Of a stretch of DNA of 62,721 bases, positions 52,461-62,480 are shown piece by piece. The notes below the pieces were generated by a model. The model saw only the letters and a program-made list of their open reading frames with translations, was not told the origin of the DNA and did no database searches. The DNA is taken from the NCBI GenBank assembly GCA_029213265.1, contig JARGNG010000001.1, forward strand, positions 1 through 62,721, written 5' to 3'. Made by a program: the position numbers and the translations under genes. The DNA comes from Verrucomicrobiales bacterium. Its GTDB lineage: Bacteria > Verrucomicrobiota > Verrucomicrobiia > Verrucomicrobiales > DEV007. The number at the start of each line of letters is the position of its first letter. Position 1 is the stretch's first letter.

Positions 52461-53417
52461 TTACACACCTCCCAGGACGACACCCCCGGCCGCTTCCACT
52501 CCCCGGAGAAACTCGGTAACGGGAAGGCGCTTTCTCCCCTCCAGTTGCAATTCTCCTTTCAGAACGAGACTGCCGGAGGCGCAGGCGACCCGGATCCCGC
52601 CATCGGTATCGATGATTGTTCCCGGGGCAGCGGAAGCAGATTCTCCGACTTCGCAGTGGGGAAATACCTTCACTTTTTTCATTTCCCCCTGATGAGGAAA
52701 TCCAGTGTAGGTCCCGGGCCAGGGGTCGTAGGCGCGGATGAGAAGTTCCAAATCCTTCGCCGGGCGATTCCAATCGATCTTTCCATCCTCGCGCTCGAGT
52801 TTGCCGGAATAGGTTACCAGAGACTCTTCCTGCGGGGACGCCCCGGCGGTCCCGTTGGCAAAAAGGGGGAGTCCGCGCTGAAGGACAGAGGGCCCCAGGT
52901 CAGCAAGACGATCGTGAAGACTCCCACCGGTGTCGGTATCGCTGATCTTGATCGACTCCTGAAGGATGATGTCACCGGCATCCAGCTTCGAGACGATATG
53001 CATCAGGGTGATTCCCGTCTCGCTATCGCCTTCGCGAATGGCCGCCTGAATCGGGGAGGCGCCCCGGTGTCGAGGCAGTAGCGAGGCGTGCAGATTCACG
53101 CAGGCAAGGGAGGGCGTTTCGATGACCGATTGAGGAAGTATCTGTCCGTAGGCCATGACGATCGTGATATCCGGGGCGAGTGATCGCAGGGCTGCGAGAG
53201 CTTCCTCATCTTTTCGAAAGCTCTGCGGCTGGAAAACCGGGAGGTCGGCTTCCTCCGCAATCACTTTCACTTCCGGAGCGGTGAGAATCTGTTTTCTCCC
53301 GATTTTCTTGTCCGGTTGCGTAAAAACTCCAACGACCTCGTGATTCGGGTCTTTCTCCAAAAGCCAGTGGAACGAGGGGAGCGCAATCTCCCCTGTTCCC
53401 ATAAATACGATGCGCAT
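52461..53417 (-). CDS. fmt: Methionyl-tRNA formyltransferase
   Basis: A 318-residue Fmt. It starts RIVFMGTGEIALPSF; the formyl-tetrahydrofolate-binding motif SLLPRHRGASPIQAAI and the catalytic Asn-His-Asp set around HASLLPRHRG fit the family, and DETGVTIM-like DSETGITLMHIVSKLDAGDI follows. The C-terminal 110 residues form the tRNA-binding domain. It formylates initiator Met-tRNA. In many bacteria it lies beside def; here it is 88 bases upstream of pyrH. Confidence 0.95.
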   Translation of the reverse strand: MRIVFMGTGEIALPSFHWLLEKDPNHEVVGVFTQPDKKIGRKQILTAPEVKVIAEEADLPVFQPQSFRKDEEALAALRSLAPDITIVMAYGQILPQSVIETPSLACVNLHASLLPRHRGASPIQAAIREGDSETGITLMHIVSKLDAGDIILQESIKISDTDTGGSLHDRLADLGPSVLQRGLPLFANGTAGASPQEESLVTYSGKLEREDGKIDWNRPAKDLELLIRAYDPWPGTYTGFPHQGEMKKVKVFPHCEVGESASAAPGTIIDTDGGIRVACASGSLVLKGELQLEGRKRLPVTEFLRGVEAAGGVVLGGV

Positions 53418-53564
53418 GAGACCTACTCACGATGCGAAGCGATCCCGGTCAAAGAAAAAGATGATAGGAAAGCCGGTTCGTGGCGATGGTCAGTAGAGCG
53501 GAATCCCGCCTTGCGATCCGGGGATGTGGCGTCAGATTACCCCGTACTTAGCTCGACCTCTTTC

Positions 53565-54542
53565 ATGAAAGGATTTCTCACCACCCTTGTCGTTGTCTGC
53601 CTTGTGATTGGCGGACTTTGGTATGCCTACGAACCCTACATCAAGCCGCTTTTGAATCAGGGCCCATCGATGGCGGGGGACGACAGTCTCATCAGCAATG
53701 AATCCGGGAATTCCCCGGCACCGTCGTCCTCTGCGGCAGGTAATAAACCAAAAGCACCGGCGGCGTCCTCGAAAACTGCCTCAAGTGGCGGTTCAAAGGC
53801 ATCACCCAAGGCCAAGCCGGCCCCGGAAAAGAAATCGGAGCTCGATCTTCTTCTCGAAGAGAAATATCCGATGCCCGAGATCATTCCTTTGCTCGAGATT
53901 GTCGACAACTGGAACAACGTCCCGCAGCGGGCCTTTCCACCTGAGGTTTTTGCAAACGAAACGGTGGCCTTTCAACTGGTCGTGAACGGCCAGGCAATCG
54001 GTTCCAGCAACGTCGCGCCGGGAACTCCGCTGACGCCGATTCGGCTCAACGCGGGTCAACTGCAGGTGGGGAACAAAGCCAATCCCGGGATGAACACCGT
54101 ACTGCCGGTTGAGAAAACCGATTTTAAACAACGGATCGAAAAGCGTTACAATGACTACGTCGTGAAAGTGAAAACTGACGTGACCACCAAGCGCGCTCAG
54201 ATCAAAAAGGTGGTCGAAGCGAACCCGGCTAAACTTGCTGTTCTCAAAGGGGAGTCGGCGCCTGCGGTAGCTGCTTCCGATGGAGGGGATCCCAAGTTTG
54301 GCCCCGTCAAATCCAGCCTCAGTAAAGGCGAGGCCGCCAGTGTGACTCTGGAGGAAGCAACCTCCTTTACCTGGAACGGTTCCGAGAAAATTACCGGCGA
54401 ATATTCCGGAACCTACGACACGGTGACAGTCCACTTCGAGGTGAAGACAATTTTCGGAAAATTCCCCGTCAACTACAAGGCGCTCCTTCAGGGAGGTCGC
54501 GTTGTTGGCTGGATCGATCCCATTACAGAGGAGCGGATCTAA
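53565..54542 (+). CDS. Membrane-anchored hypothetical protein
   Basis: A 325-residue protein with one N-terminal helix (FLTTLVVVCLVIGGLWYAY), a Ser/Ala/Lys/Pro-rich linker (about 40-100), and a folded C-terminal part with MPEIIPLLEIVDNWNNVPQRAFPPEVFANETVAFQLV and a beta-rich tail. No domain is recognised; the last third (TAAETSFTWNGSEKITGEYSG-like) could be a small beta barrel. Start at 53565 chosen at the membrane helix. Its stop overlaps the esterase start by ATGA, hence likely coupled to secretion of the next protein. Confidence 0.7.
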   Translation: MKGFLTTLVVVCLVIGGLWYAYEPYIKPLLNQGPSMAGDDSLISNESGNSPAPSSSAAGNKPKAPAASSKTASSGGSKASPKAKPAPEKKSELDLLLEEKYPMPEIIPLLEIVDNWNNVPQRAFPPEVFANETVAFQLVVNGQAIGSSNVAPGTPLTPIRLNAGQLQVGNKANPGMNTVLPVEKTDFKQRIEKRYNDYVVKVKTDVTTKRAQIKKVVEANPAKLAVLKGESAPAVAASDGGDPKFGPVKSSLSKGEAASVTLEEATSFTWNGSEKITGEYSGTYDTVTVHFEVKTIFGKFPVNYKALLQGGRVVGWIDPITEERI

Positions 54543-56482
54543 TGAATCGGCTTCTCCCCGTCCTGATTTCGTTTTTCGTGTTCGGGCAGGGAAGCTCGCA
54601 GGAGGAGCCGATTTCCGCAATTGAGAGGCGGCTTCCTCCGACGAACGGGATGGAACTTCCCGATGAGGTCCGGGCGGCGCTGGAAGAGAGAGTCTCCGAG
54701 CTGAAGGACCGTGTTTGGGAAATCGACTTCAAGGAACACGCTGCGGACGTCGGCGTTCTGGTAAAGGCCGTCGACTACGCGCTCCAGCACAACGAATTCT
54801 ACAGCGAAAAGGAGATCCCCCTGGCGACGGAGATGCTCGATCTGGCGGAGGCTCGTCACACAGAGATCGATGAGAACGACGTCCATCCGTGGACCGAGGA
54901 AAAGGGGCTGATCGTTCGCGGCTTCCGGTCAAAAGTGGATGACTCCTACCAGCCCTACGGTCTGGAGATTCCGGAAGGACTGGATCTTTCGAAACCGGTT
55001 CCACTACTTGTCTGGCTGCATGGCCGCGGCGACAAGGTGACCGATCTTCACTTCCTGAAACGCTGCCTGACAAAGTCACAGGCCCTCGGCGGCTTTGTGA
55101 AAGACCAGGAGGAGGTCATCATCCTGCACCCCTTTGGTCGACAGTGCGTTGGATGGAAACATGCCGGGGAGACCGACCTTTTTGAAGCGATCGAAGCGGT
55201 CAAAGAGGACTATCCAATCGATCCGGATCGCGTTGCTCTGGCCGGGTTTTCGATGGGAGGCGCCGGTGCCTGGCATATAGGCGCCCACTATCGGGATCAG
55301 TTCTGCGCAGTGCACGCGGGCGCCGGTTTCGCGGAAACGAAAGAATACAACAAGCTGACACCCGACCAATACCCGGCTGACTATGTGCAAACGCTCTGGC
55401 AGGTTTATAACGTTCCCAATTACGTTCAAAATTTTCTCAATGGTCCGCTCTTGGCCTACTCGGGCGGAGAGGACAAGCAAAAGCAGGCTGCGGATCTGAT
55501 GGAGCGTGAACTTGCGAAGGTCGATCATGAGATGCGCCACGTAATTGGCGAGGGGATGGGGCACAAATACAACGAAGAGTCGGTCGGCGAAATCTGGCAG
55601 TGGCTTCGTGAGTGCTGGAAAGCAGGACGCCCGAAGGCGCCGGCAAAGGTGAAATGGCAAACGTCAACGCTGCGGTATCCCGGCTATGACTGGCTTCAAC
55701 TGACGGGCCTTGAGAAGCACTGGCAGGGGGCCGGGGCAGTGGGCGAGTGGAATCGTGAGGCGCGCTCTCTGGAGCTTGAACTGGAGGGAGTCTCTTCGTT
55801 CTCGATCGTGGCCGGAGTGGGAGGCGACCTGGCGGGAACGAAACTCGCGATCAATGGATCCGAACTTGCTTCGGAGGATCCGGGATTTCCGGTCGAGGCG
55901 GTCAGTGTGATGCGCAGGGATGGGGAGTGGACCTGGGGAGAGCCTGACAAGAATCGAAAACGACCCGGCGTGCAGGGGCCCATTGACGATGCCTTTCTGA
56001 CCCGATTCATTGTCGTTCCTCCGGACCGGAAGCCTTCTTCTCCCAAACTGGCTCGCTGGGTTGAGTTTGAACTCGATCATTTCCGGAGTCGCTGGAAGGC
56101 CCTGATGCGCGGAGATCTTCCCGAGAAATCGTCGGATGAACTGGACTCCGATGATATCCGCGATGCCAATTTGATTCTCTGGGGGGACGCGGATTCGAAT
56201 GCCATGATCGCGGAGATCGTCGATCGCCTTCCCAAGGTCGGTTCAAAAAAGACTGCGAATGGTGATCGGGTAGAGGTCTTTATTTACCCCAATCCACTCA
56301 ATCCGGACCGCTACATCGTCATCAACAGTGGGCTCACTTTTCGCGAGGGGCATGACAAAACGAATTCCCAGCAGAATCCCAAGTTGCCGGACTGGGCTGT
56401 GATTGGCCTGGGAACCGATCCCGATGACAATGCTCCCGGAGAAATTCTGGAGGCAGGCTTTTTTAACGAAGCGTGGAAATGA
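54542..56482 (+). CDS. Secreted two-domain hydrolase, prolyl-oligopeptidase/PHB-depolymerase-like
   Basis: A 646-residue exported hydrolase. A short signal (MNRLLPVLISFFVFGQGSS) precedes an alpha/beta-hydrolase domain: PVPLLVWLHGRGDK (about 153-164) and the nucleophile S237 in GFSMGGAGAW; a later GEGMGHKY supplies the likely His. After about residue 380 a second domain SLELELEGVSSFSIVAG and a C-terminal module of about 200 residues (GDADSNAMIAEIVDRLPKVG) are predicted. This architecture is seen in esterases of plant polysaccharides in the group. Start overlaps the upstream ORF stop (54542). Confidence 0.78.
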   Translation: MNRLLPVLISFFVFGQGSSQEEPISAIERRLPPTNGMELPDEVRAALEERVSELKDRVWEIDFKEHAADVGVLVKAVDYALQHNEFYSEKEIPLATEMLDLAEARHTEIDENDVHPWTEEKGLIVRGFRSKVDDSYQPYGLEIPEGLDLSKPVPLLVWLHGRGDKVTDLHFLKRCLTKSQALGGFVKDQEEVIILHPFGRQCVGWKHAGETDLFEAIEAVKEDYPIDPDRVALAGFSMGGAGAWHIGAHYRDQFCAVHAGAGFAETKEYNKLTPDQYPADYVQTLWQVYNVPNYVQNFLNGPLLAYSGGEDKQKQAADLMERELAKVDHEMRHVIGEGMGHKYNEESVGEIWQWLRECWKAGRPKAPAKVKWQTSTLRYPGYDWLQLTGLEKHWQGAGAVGEWNREARSLELELEGVSSFSIVAGVGGDLAGTKLAINGSELASEDPGFPVEAVSVMRRDGEWTWGEPDKNRKRPGVQGPIDDAFLTRFIVVPPDRKPSSPKLARWVEFELDHFRSRWKALMRGDLPEKSSDELDSDDIRDANLILWGDADSNAMIAEIVDRLPKVGSKKTANGDRVEVFIYPNPLNPDRYIVINSGLTFREGHDKTNSQQNPKLPDWAVIGLGTDPDDNAPGEILEAGFFNEAWK

Positions 56483-57282
56483 GCGCGATCGTTCGGGGAG
56501 ACCGGCTTCGATCCGGGCATGATTTTCATTTCCTGGTGGAGGAATGGGATCGCCTTTGCGAGGATCGAGGATGGAAAAAGACTGTGATCGCCGAAGTGGA
56601 TGAGCTGCCGGTTTTCGCTGTCGAAAACGGGATCGCGAGTGAGGGAGGAAAAGACGGTATCTACGTTTCGGCCGGAGTTCACGGAGATGAGTGCGCGCCT
56701 CCCTGGGCTCTCCTGGAGTGGGCCGAGTCCCTCACGGAAGCGGATGAGGGTCGACCGATGCTGTTGTTTCCCTGCCTCAATCCTGTCGGAATTGTTGATA
56801 ACACCCGGATGGATCAGGATGGAGTGGACTTGAACCGGAATTTTCAAAATCCTGACATTCCGGTCATCGGTGCGTGGCAGGAATTTCTGGAGGGGCGCTC
56901 TTTCCAAATGGCGGTCAATCTGCACGAAGACTACGACGCGACCGGGATCTATCTCTACGAGTTGGCGCGGAGTGAGCCCATTGGCGACAAGCTCCTTTCT
57001 GCCTGCGAAGATCTCATCCGGCGCGAGACTTCTGATCTTGTCGACGGATCCGATTTTCAGAACGGCCTTATGCAGCGGGAAGTCGACGATGAATCACTTC
57101 GGGAGGTTGTGGAAAGAGACCTCGAAGGCGGATGGCCCGAAGCGATCTGGTTGTATCTGCATTACTCGAAGGACTCTTTCACGTTCGAGACTCCCAGCGA
57201 GATGGCGTTGGACAAACGGGTCGCAACGCATCGGCGGTTTTTGGAGGTGGTTTCGAAGAGATGCACCCATTGTCCGGAGTGA
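56479..57282 (+). CDS. M14-family succinylglutamate desuccinylase/aspartoacylase-like amidohydrolase
   Basis: A 267-residue zinc carboxypeptidase-fold protein. The zinc ligands are H68 and E71 in GVHGDECAPP and H149 in NLHEDYD; the substrate arginine is R120 in DLNRNFQN, and the general-base Glu sits in FTFETPSEM near the end. It should cleave an N-acyl amino acid or a small peptide. Start is the ATG at 56479, overlapping the previous gene's stop by ATGA; no signal peptide is seen. Confidence 0.88.
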   Translation: MSAIVRGDRLRSGHDFHFLVEEWDRLCEDRGWKKTVIAEVDELPVFAVENGIASEGGKDGIYVSAGVHGDECAPPWALLEWAESLTEADEGRPMLLFPCLNPVGIVDNTRMDQDGVDLNRNFQNPDIPVIGAWQEFLEGRSFQMAVNLHEDYDATGIYLYELARSEPIGDKLLSACEDLIRRETSDLVDGSDFQNGLMQREVDDESLREVVERDLEGGWPEAIWLYLHYSKDSFTFETPSEMALDKRVATHRRFLEVVSKRCTHCPE

Positions 57283-57481
57283 TCTTCAGGTAAGGTGAGT
57301 GCTCTGGCTTTCGCTTGCATGTAGCCGGGGCGGGTTTTTGAACAGGTGGAAAACGGTCTGGACTAGGCCCCACGACTCGTTGTACCTTTGTTAGTTAGTG
57401 CACTTTCTCATGAACGAAACAAAACTATCGCCAGAACGAATTGAGCAGGATTCCCTCGACTGTTGGTCTTGGCAGAGAACG

Positions 57482-58250
57482 ATGGGAGCGCTAGCAGGAA
57501 TCATAGCGGTTCTTTTTCTTTCAACCGCCACGAGTCGGGGGGAATTGATCTATGATTGGGACTTTACCCAAAGCGCTACCGATTCAGTGAGCAACCTTAC
57601 GGCAACCTTTGGAAATCCGGTCGGTCGGGATGCTCAGGGTTACACCTTTACCGACGTGGGGGAGGGGGTTTCTGTCCTTCAAACCGCGGCAGATTCTGTC
57701 AGCGGAACCTATACAATCGAGATGATATTTTCGCTCGATTCGGCGGACGTTGGAAAATCAATGAGCCGCTACCAGCGGCTCATTGATTTCAGTGATTTCG
57801 CGAACGATGAAGGAATGTATGCCTACGACAACTACTTCTATTTCTACGACTATGACGAGACGGATCGGGATACAGTAACTCCCCCAGGCGGGGGAGGAAC
57901 TGAGATTGGTCATTACCCGGAATGATGTTACGAGAAAAGTTACCGTCACCGTGAACGGACGGCGTGCCTGGAGCTTTGTAGATACTGGGGGATTTGCGGT
58001 CTTCAACGGAACCGATCAGGTGATGCACTTCTTTCAGGATAACGGAAGCGAAGATCCTTCGGGAACGGTCAAAAGTATCCGGGTCTACAACACAGATCTT
58101 GTTCGCGACCGGGCCATCGCCGCGAAAAAAAAGCAGTGCGCCAAGCTGCTGAAGGCCCTCAAGAAGGCGAAAAAATCGAAGGTGAAAAGCCGGATTCTAC
58201 GGGCAAAGAAGAAGCTGGCGAAATGTAAGAAGCAACTTCGGCGGCTGTAG
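57482..58250 (+). pseudogene. Frameshifted LamG-domain secreted protein
   Basis: Two frames together give one LamG/concanavalin-like protein. The first starts near 57482 (MGALAGIIAVLFLSTATSRG signal) and continues ELIYDWDF...TYTIEMIFSL; it then ends at a stop at 57925. The second starts within the overlap and gives LRLVITRNDVTRKVTVTVNGRR then FFQDNGSEDPSGTVKSIRVY, ending in a Lys-rich tail, stop at 58248-58250. The join is at the C5 run 57881-57885: removing one C gives TPQAGEELRLVITR. Such proteins bind or cover polysaccharide. Indel or assembly error both fit. Confidence 0.65.
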
Positions 58251-58364
58251 CCGGAGTTCGGGAATCCATCGCCCGGAATTCCTCTGCAGCAGGGCAATTG
58301 CGGCGGGCGTTGGGCACAAGTTCGCCGACGGTCCGCGAACCCGGCGAGCACAGCCCCACCCACC

Positions 58365-59621
58365 TCACACCTCGTTCGCCCAGATGTCTTCGAGCTTTTG
58401 CCGCCGTCGAATAAGACGGGGGGCCCTGTTCTCGTCGAGCATGACTTCGGCAGCCTCCGGATAGGAGTTGTAGTGCTTGGGGGTCATGGATGACGCATAG
58501 GCACCGGTCCCGTCGATCACACAGTAGTCACCGATTTTTGCGACGGGCAGTGCCCGGGTCGCGAGAAGCTCGGGATCTCCGGGAGCAGGGGTCAGGATAT
58601 CTCCGGATTCACAGCAGTGCCCGACAACGACGTAGTCCCTTGTTTCGGGGGATTCATGGTCTTGCAGCAGGCTGATCGGATGCTGCGAACCGTAGATCGA
58701 GGGGCGAAGCAACTCGGTCATACCGGTGTCCAGCTTGATGAAGTGATAACCGTCCTCCCCGGTGGAAACGACATCCTGCACCGAGGAGAGCAACGCGCAG
58801 GCGTTTGCCACGAGAAAGGTGCCGGGCTCGATTTCGAGATGGATTTCCCGACCTGTTTCGGCGGCAAACTCCTCGAACTTCTCTTTCACCGGCTGACCGA
58901 CTACCTGGAGATCTGTCGCTACTTCATCGGGCATCCGTGCGACTTTGAATCCGCCGCCGAGATTGAGCGTGACCGCATCCGGAAACTGACGAACGAGGTC
59001 GAAATTCATTTTTGCCACCTTGAGCCAGACGTCAGGATCGCTTCCGGACCCGATATGGGTGTGGATGCGGGTTGCGGTGAGATTGTATTCCTTAAGAAGC
59101 TCTTTGACCTCTGGAATCGACTCATGCCAGATTCCGAAACTGGAGGATGGCCCTCCCACATTGGTGCGGTTGTTGCCTCCGGAACCGGCGCCCGGATTGA
59201 TGCGGATGCCAACGGTGGTTCCGGGACAAAGCTTGCCAAGGCGCTCCAACTGAGCAAGCGAGCAGGCATTGAACTGAATCCCCAATTCGAGCAGGTCGCC
59301 CAGGTCGACAGGCAGTTCCTGGGTACTCAAACTGATCTTTTCGGCGGCAATCCCGGCCGCCATGGCGCGGTGCACTTCATGACCGGAGGAGGCATCAATG
59401 TGGAGTCCGGCCGCTGCGAAAACTTTCAGGATAGCTGCATTGGGAGCCGCCTTCATGGCGTAGCGGGCAGTCAGGCCAAAGGCGTTGGGAAAGGCGAGTA
59501 CGGCAGCCGCGTTGGCCTCGAGTGCAGCCTGGTCATAGACATAGACGGGCGTGCCGAAATTCTCCGCAACGGCCTGGGCGGTCGGGTAATCAAGAAAGCG
59601 GGGCTGGGTTGGAGCGGCCAT
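58365..59621 (-). CDS. lysA: Diaminopimelate decarboxylase
   Basis: A 418-residue PLP-dependent decarboxylase of the alanine-racemase fold. The PLP lysine is in [26 protein letters not shown] fits the family, the glycine-rich EPGTFLV and the C-terminal [10 protein letters not shown] (catalytic Cys) are present, and YFVIDGTG-like [14 protein letters not shown] ends the barrel segment. It makes L-lysine from meso-diaminopimelate. The start MAAPTQPRF at 59621 is the family-like one; the longer frame adds about 94 residues that look unstructured. Lacks adjacent dap genes. Confidence 0.92.
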   Translation of the reverse strand: MAAPTQPRFLDYPTAQAVAENFGTPVYVYDQAALEANAAAVLAFPNAFGLTARYAMKAAPNAAILKVFAAAGLHIDASSGHEVHRAMAAGIAAEKISLSTQELPVDLGDLLELGIQFNACSLAQLERLGKLCPGTTVGIRINPGAGSGGNNRTNVGGPSSSFGIWHESIPEVKELLKEYNLTATRIHTHIGSGSDPDVWLKVAKMNFDLVRQFPDAVTLNLGGGFKVARMPDEVATDLQVVGQPVKEKFEEFAAETGREIHLEIEPGTFLVANACALLSSVQDVVSTGEDGYHFIKLDTGMTELLRPSIYGSQHPISLLQDHESPETRDYVVVGHCCESGDILTPAPGDPELLATRALPVAKIGDYCVIDGTGAYASSMTPKHYNSYPEAAEVMLDENRAPRLIRRRQKLEDIWANEV

Positions 59622-59820
59622 GTCGGAGAGCAAACGCGATTCGTTGGCACAGGCAAGCGCGAATTGCGTTTTCAGGCAGGAATTGCAGGAATAGAAGTCG
59701 TGAAACCAATACGGTGTCTTGGCTGTCGGCGGTTGCTCTTTTATGCCGAACGCCGTCACTTCGTATTTGGATCGCACGATTCGTGTTGGCAGGCTGGCAA
59801 TTCCCCGTAGAATTGCCGGA

Positions 59821-60525
59821 ATGAAGGTTTCTCTGTTTCTTTTTGTTTCGATGCTTTTGGCGGGAGGACTTCGTGCCGACGAACCGGCCGTCCATCTCTT
59901 CATTCTTTCCGGTCAATCCAATATGCAAGGGCACCGTCCGGATGAGGCGTTCACCCCTGCGGTGGAAAAAGCGTTCGGGAAGGAGCGAGTTGTCGTTGTG
60001 CAGGATGCGCTTGGAGGCCAGCCCATTCAGAGATGGTACAAAGGCTGGAAATCCCCGTCCGGCGAAACGCCGGAGAAGACCGGGGATTTGTATGACCGAC
60101 TGCTCTCGAAGGTCCGTCCGGCAATCAAGGGAAAGAAACTTGCTTCCGTCAGCTTCTTCTGGATGCAGGGAGAGCGGGACGCGAAGATGAAATGGGGAGA
60201 TGTCTACGAAGAGAGCCTTCTCGGAATTTACGAGCAGCTATCGAAGGATCTAAAGCGTGATGACATCTATTTCATCATCGGCCGGCTTTCCGATTTCGAT
60301 ATGAAGAATCAGAAATACCCCGAGTGGACCAAGGTTCGGGAGATCCAGGTGAAGGTCGCCAAATCAGATCCGAAGTTCGACTGGGTCGACACGGACGACC
60401 TGAACGACGGCGTGAACCGAAAGGGGAAAAAGATCAGCAATGATCTCCACTACTCAGCGGAGGGATACAAGATCTTCGGAGAGCGAATGGCGGAGAAGGC
60501 GGCGGCGTTGATCGGAAAGCAGTAG
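59821..60525 (+). CDS. Secreted SGNH hydrolase, sialate O-acetylesterase-like
   Basis: A 234-residue SGNH/GDSL-type esterase. A signal peptide [19 protein letters not shown] is followed by block [13 protein letters not shown] with catalytic serine S33 (GQSNM), WMQGERDA (block III-like) and the C-terminal [10 protein letters not shown] with the catalytic Asp-x-His. Relatives remove acetyl groups from sialic acid or xylan. Start at 59821 is fixed by the signal. It is 199 bases from the divergent lysA start and convergent with the FG-GAP gene. Confidence 0.85.
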   Translation: MKVSLFLFVSMLLAGGLRADEPAVHLFILSGQSNMQGHRPDEAFTPAVEKAFGKERVVVVQDALGGQPIQRWYKGWKSPSGETPEKTGDLYDRLLSKVRPAIKGKKLASVSFFWMQGERDAKMKWGDVYEESLLGIYEQLSKDLKRDDIYFIIGRLSDFDMKNQKYPEWTKVREIQVKVAKSDPKFDWVDTDDLNDGVNRKGKKISNDLHYSAEGYKIFGERMAEKAAALIGKQ

Positions 60526-60530
60526 AGACA

Positions 60531-60551
60531 GGGAGGGCCGCCCGCCCTCCC
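60531..60551. terminator. GC hairpin between convergent genes
   Basis: GGGAGGGC (60531-60538) pairs with GCCCTCCC (60544-60551), eight pairs, in the 31-base spacer between the convergent SGNH and FG-GAP genes. No T-run follows. A bidirectional stop by hairpin alone is plausible, so confidence is modest. Confidence 0.4.
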
Positions 60552-60556
60552 ATGGC

Positions 60557-61729
60557 TCAGCTCTCGTTGAAAAAGATCCGCAGGTTCTTGGTCTGCCGCG
60601 CAGCCGCGACGATGTCCGGCTTTCCGTCGCCATTGAGGTCAGCCACCTTGATGTCTTCGACCGCGACTTCGGGGCCGGAGATTTTTGTTTCCCGCCATTC
60701 TGTGCCGTCCTCATTGCTCGGGGCGAACAGTTTGATTCCGGGATCGCCGGGAACTTCCTTTGGATGCATCGCCCGCCAACCGACGATGATTTGATCGGAG
60801 CCTACTCCGAGAAAGTCCGCACAGGCAACTGCGTGCCCGTCTTTGATCTTGTCATCGAGAACCGCCAGCCTGGTCCAGAGTCCGGAGTCGCCATCGGGCT
60901 CGGCATGAGCGGCGCAGGACGAGCCGTGCATCGGTTCGACTGTGGCGATGAATCGCTTTCCGTTGGGGAGTTTTCCGTCGCGAACCTCGCCGGCAAAATC
61001 AGTCGTCAACTGGGTCGCCTTCCAGGTGCCGTCGACGAGATCGTGATGCCAGACTCCTTCTTTGGCGGCGACGATCAATTCCTCTTCCGGGTCTTCGTCC
61101 CAGTTCACGGGATGAAAGTTGTGGGAAAGGTGAAGAAAGTCACTGATCACTTCCGTTTCCCACTCGTCCGCAGGATCTTCCGGCATGTGGTAGTTGAGAA
61201 TGCGGAGGCCCGGCCCGATCCCGTCGATGCTGCCTTTGCCTCGTAGAGGTTTCACGGCGAGGGAGAATTTTCCCGCGGGGCCTTTGATCCAGTGCATGCG
61301 ATGGGTGCTCGGGTCATTGTAAAGTTTGACCGGCTTCCAACGTTGGGTTCTGTCTTCCGGGGCGACTAGATAGTGCACGGCACCATCCTTGAGTGTCTCG
61401 CGAAAGTTCCACTGTCCGCCCACCGCGATTTCGCATTTTCCGTCACCGTCGAGATCGCGGGCTGCCACGCACACATTGTCACGAAGGGTCAGCTTTTCGG
61501 CGATGATGTGTTTTTCCCAGGTCGGATTTTTATACCACTGGACAGTGCTTTTGTCGGCGAGGAGAATATCTGTCTTTCCGTCGCCGTTGACATCGGTCAG
61601 TTGGAGGCCGTAACCGATTTCAATCTGATCGATCTCTTTCTCACTCCATTTGAACTCAGGAAGTTCGGCGAAGGAAAGGTTGTTCAGGAAGAGAACGGCG
61701 AGAGTGGAAAGGGGGATGGAGAACTTCAT
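60557..61729 (-). CDS. Secreted FG-GAP/VCBS-repeat protein
   Basis: A 390-residue protein with signal peptide MKFSIPLSTLAVLFLNNLSFA. Repeats with the calcium-binding DVNGDGKTDILLAD (near 50-63), DLDGDGKCEIAVGG (about 100) and DLNGDGKPDIVAAAR (about 365) are the FG-GAP/VCBS form, which folds as a beta propeller. Such exoproteins in the PVC group appear with polysaccharide hydrolases and bind substrate or other proteins; here the SGNH esterase and pseudopilin are neighbours. Start fixed by the signal at 61729. Confidence 0.85.
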   Translation of the reverse strand: MKFSIPLSTLAVLFLNNLSFAELPEFKWSEKEIDQIEIGYGLQLTDVNGDGKTDILLADKSTVQWYKNPTWEKHIIAEKLTLRDNVCVAARDLDGDGKCEIAVGGQWNFRETLKDGAVHYLVAPEDRTQRWKPVKLYNDPSTHRMHWIKGPAGKFSLAVKPLRGKGSIDGIGPGLRILNYHMPEDPADEWETEVISDFLHLSHNFHPVNWDEDPEEELIVAAKEGVWHHDLVDGTWKATQLTTDFAGEVRDGKLPNGKRFIATVEPMHGSSCAAHAEPDGDSGLWTRLAVLDDKIKDGHAVACADFLGVGSDQIIVGWRAMHPKEVPGDPGIKLFAPSNEDGTEWRETKISGPEVAVEDIKVADLNGDGKPDIVAAARQTKNLRIFFNES

Positions 61730-61805
61730 TTCTCCTTTCCAGATACCAGTCCGGGAGACAGGGGGCAAGCCTCGAACAACCCGCAGCTGCGTCACGGGTC
61801 AATCC

Positions 61806-62420
61806 TCACCAGGTGGGCACATTGTCCGATCCGGTCGCGTTGTCCGAATCGGGGCCGGAGCTCCAAACGAGGATGGAATGGAGAATCTCCGCGGAATCGG
61901 TCCGCTCGTCCCACTTCGGTTTGGGAACGCGGCCGTTGCTGTCTCCGTCCAGGATGACAAAGAAATGATTTCCCCAGGAATCGAATAACTCGGCAGTTCC
62001 ATCCGATGTGATCCGGACTCCATTCCGGTATTTTCCCTCTCCCATGGGCCGGGCGGTGCCTCCGGTGAAGAAGACGATTTTTTTCGGGTTCAATCCATTC
62101 GTACCAGTCTCTGAGGGGGAGGCGCAGAGAACGTCCATCAATTCACCGTCTGACATGAGATGAATTTCCGGTTCACCGGCGATTGATTGCCGAACGGGAA
62201 GCTTCCGGTATTCGGTAAGGTAGGTATTGATCGCGTTTTTCAGGTGGAGCGCGGTCGTTTCGGTTCGGGACATCCGGACTTTTTTCATGATCGCGTGGGA
62301 GGCGGGATACATCAGTCCGGCGAGAATTCCGATAATGGTGACGACCGCAAGCAGTTCAATGAGAGTAAAAGCCCGGAAAGAGGGGGCGGCTGGCAAGGGG
62401 GTAAGGGGTTCCGATTTCAT
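61806..62420 (-). CDS. Type II secretion/type IV pilin-like pseudopilin
   Basis: A 204-residue prepilin-like protein. The class III cleavage motif FTLIELLAVVTIIGILAGLM (18-37) carries the Glu5 after the cleavage point, the mark of pilin/GspG/H proteins. A long polar N-terminus of about 16 residues precedes it. The C-terminal part has HLKNAINTYLTEYRKLP followed by a GDG..WGNHFFVILDGDSNG block as in PVC-group major pseudopilins. It needs a prepilin peptidase not seen here. It may be part of a dispersed type II secretion set that exports the hydrolases above. Confidence 0.88.
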   Translation of the reverse strand: MKSEPLTPLPAAPSFRAFTLIELLAVVTIIGILAGLMYPASHAIMKKVRMSRTETTALHLKNAINTYLTEYRKLPVRQSIAGEPEIHLMSDGELMDVLCASPSETGTNGLNPKKIVFFTGGTARPMGEGKYRNGVRITSDGTAELFDSWGNHFFVILDGDSNGRVPKPKWDERTDSAEILHSILVWSSGPDSDNATGSDNVPTW

Positions 62421-62480
62421 TCTTCGCTTGTATCAAAAATGATTTACTTTGTAAACACTTTGTAAACTTTTTGAAAGTGA

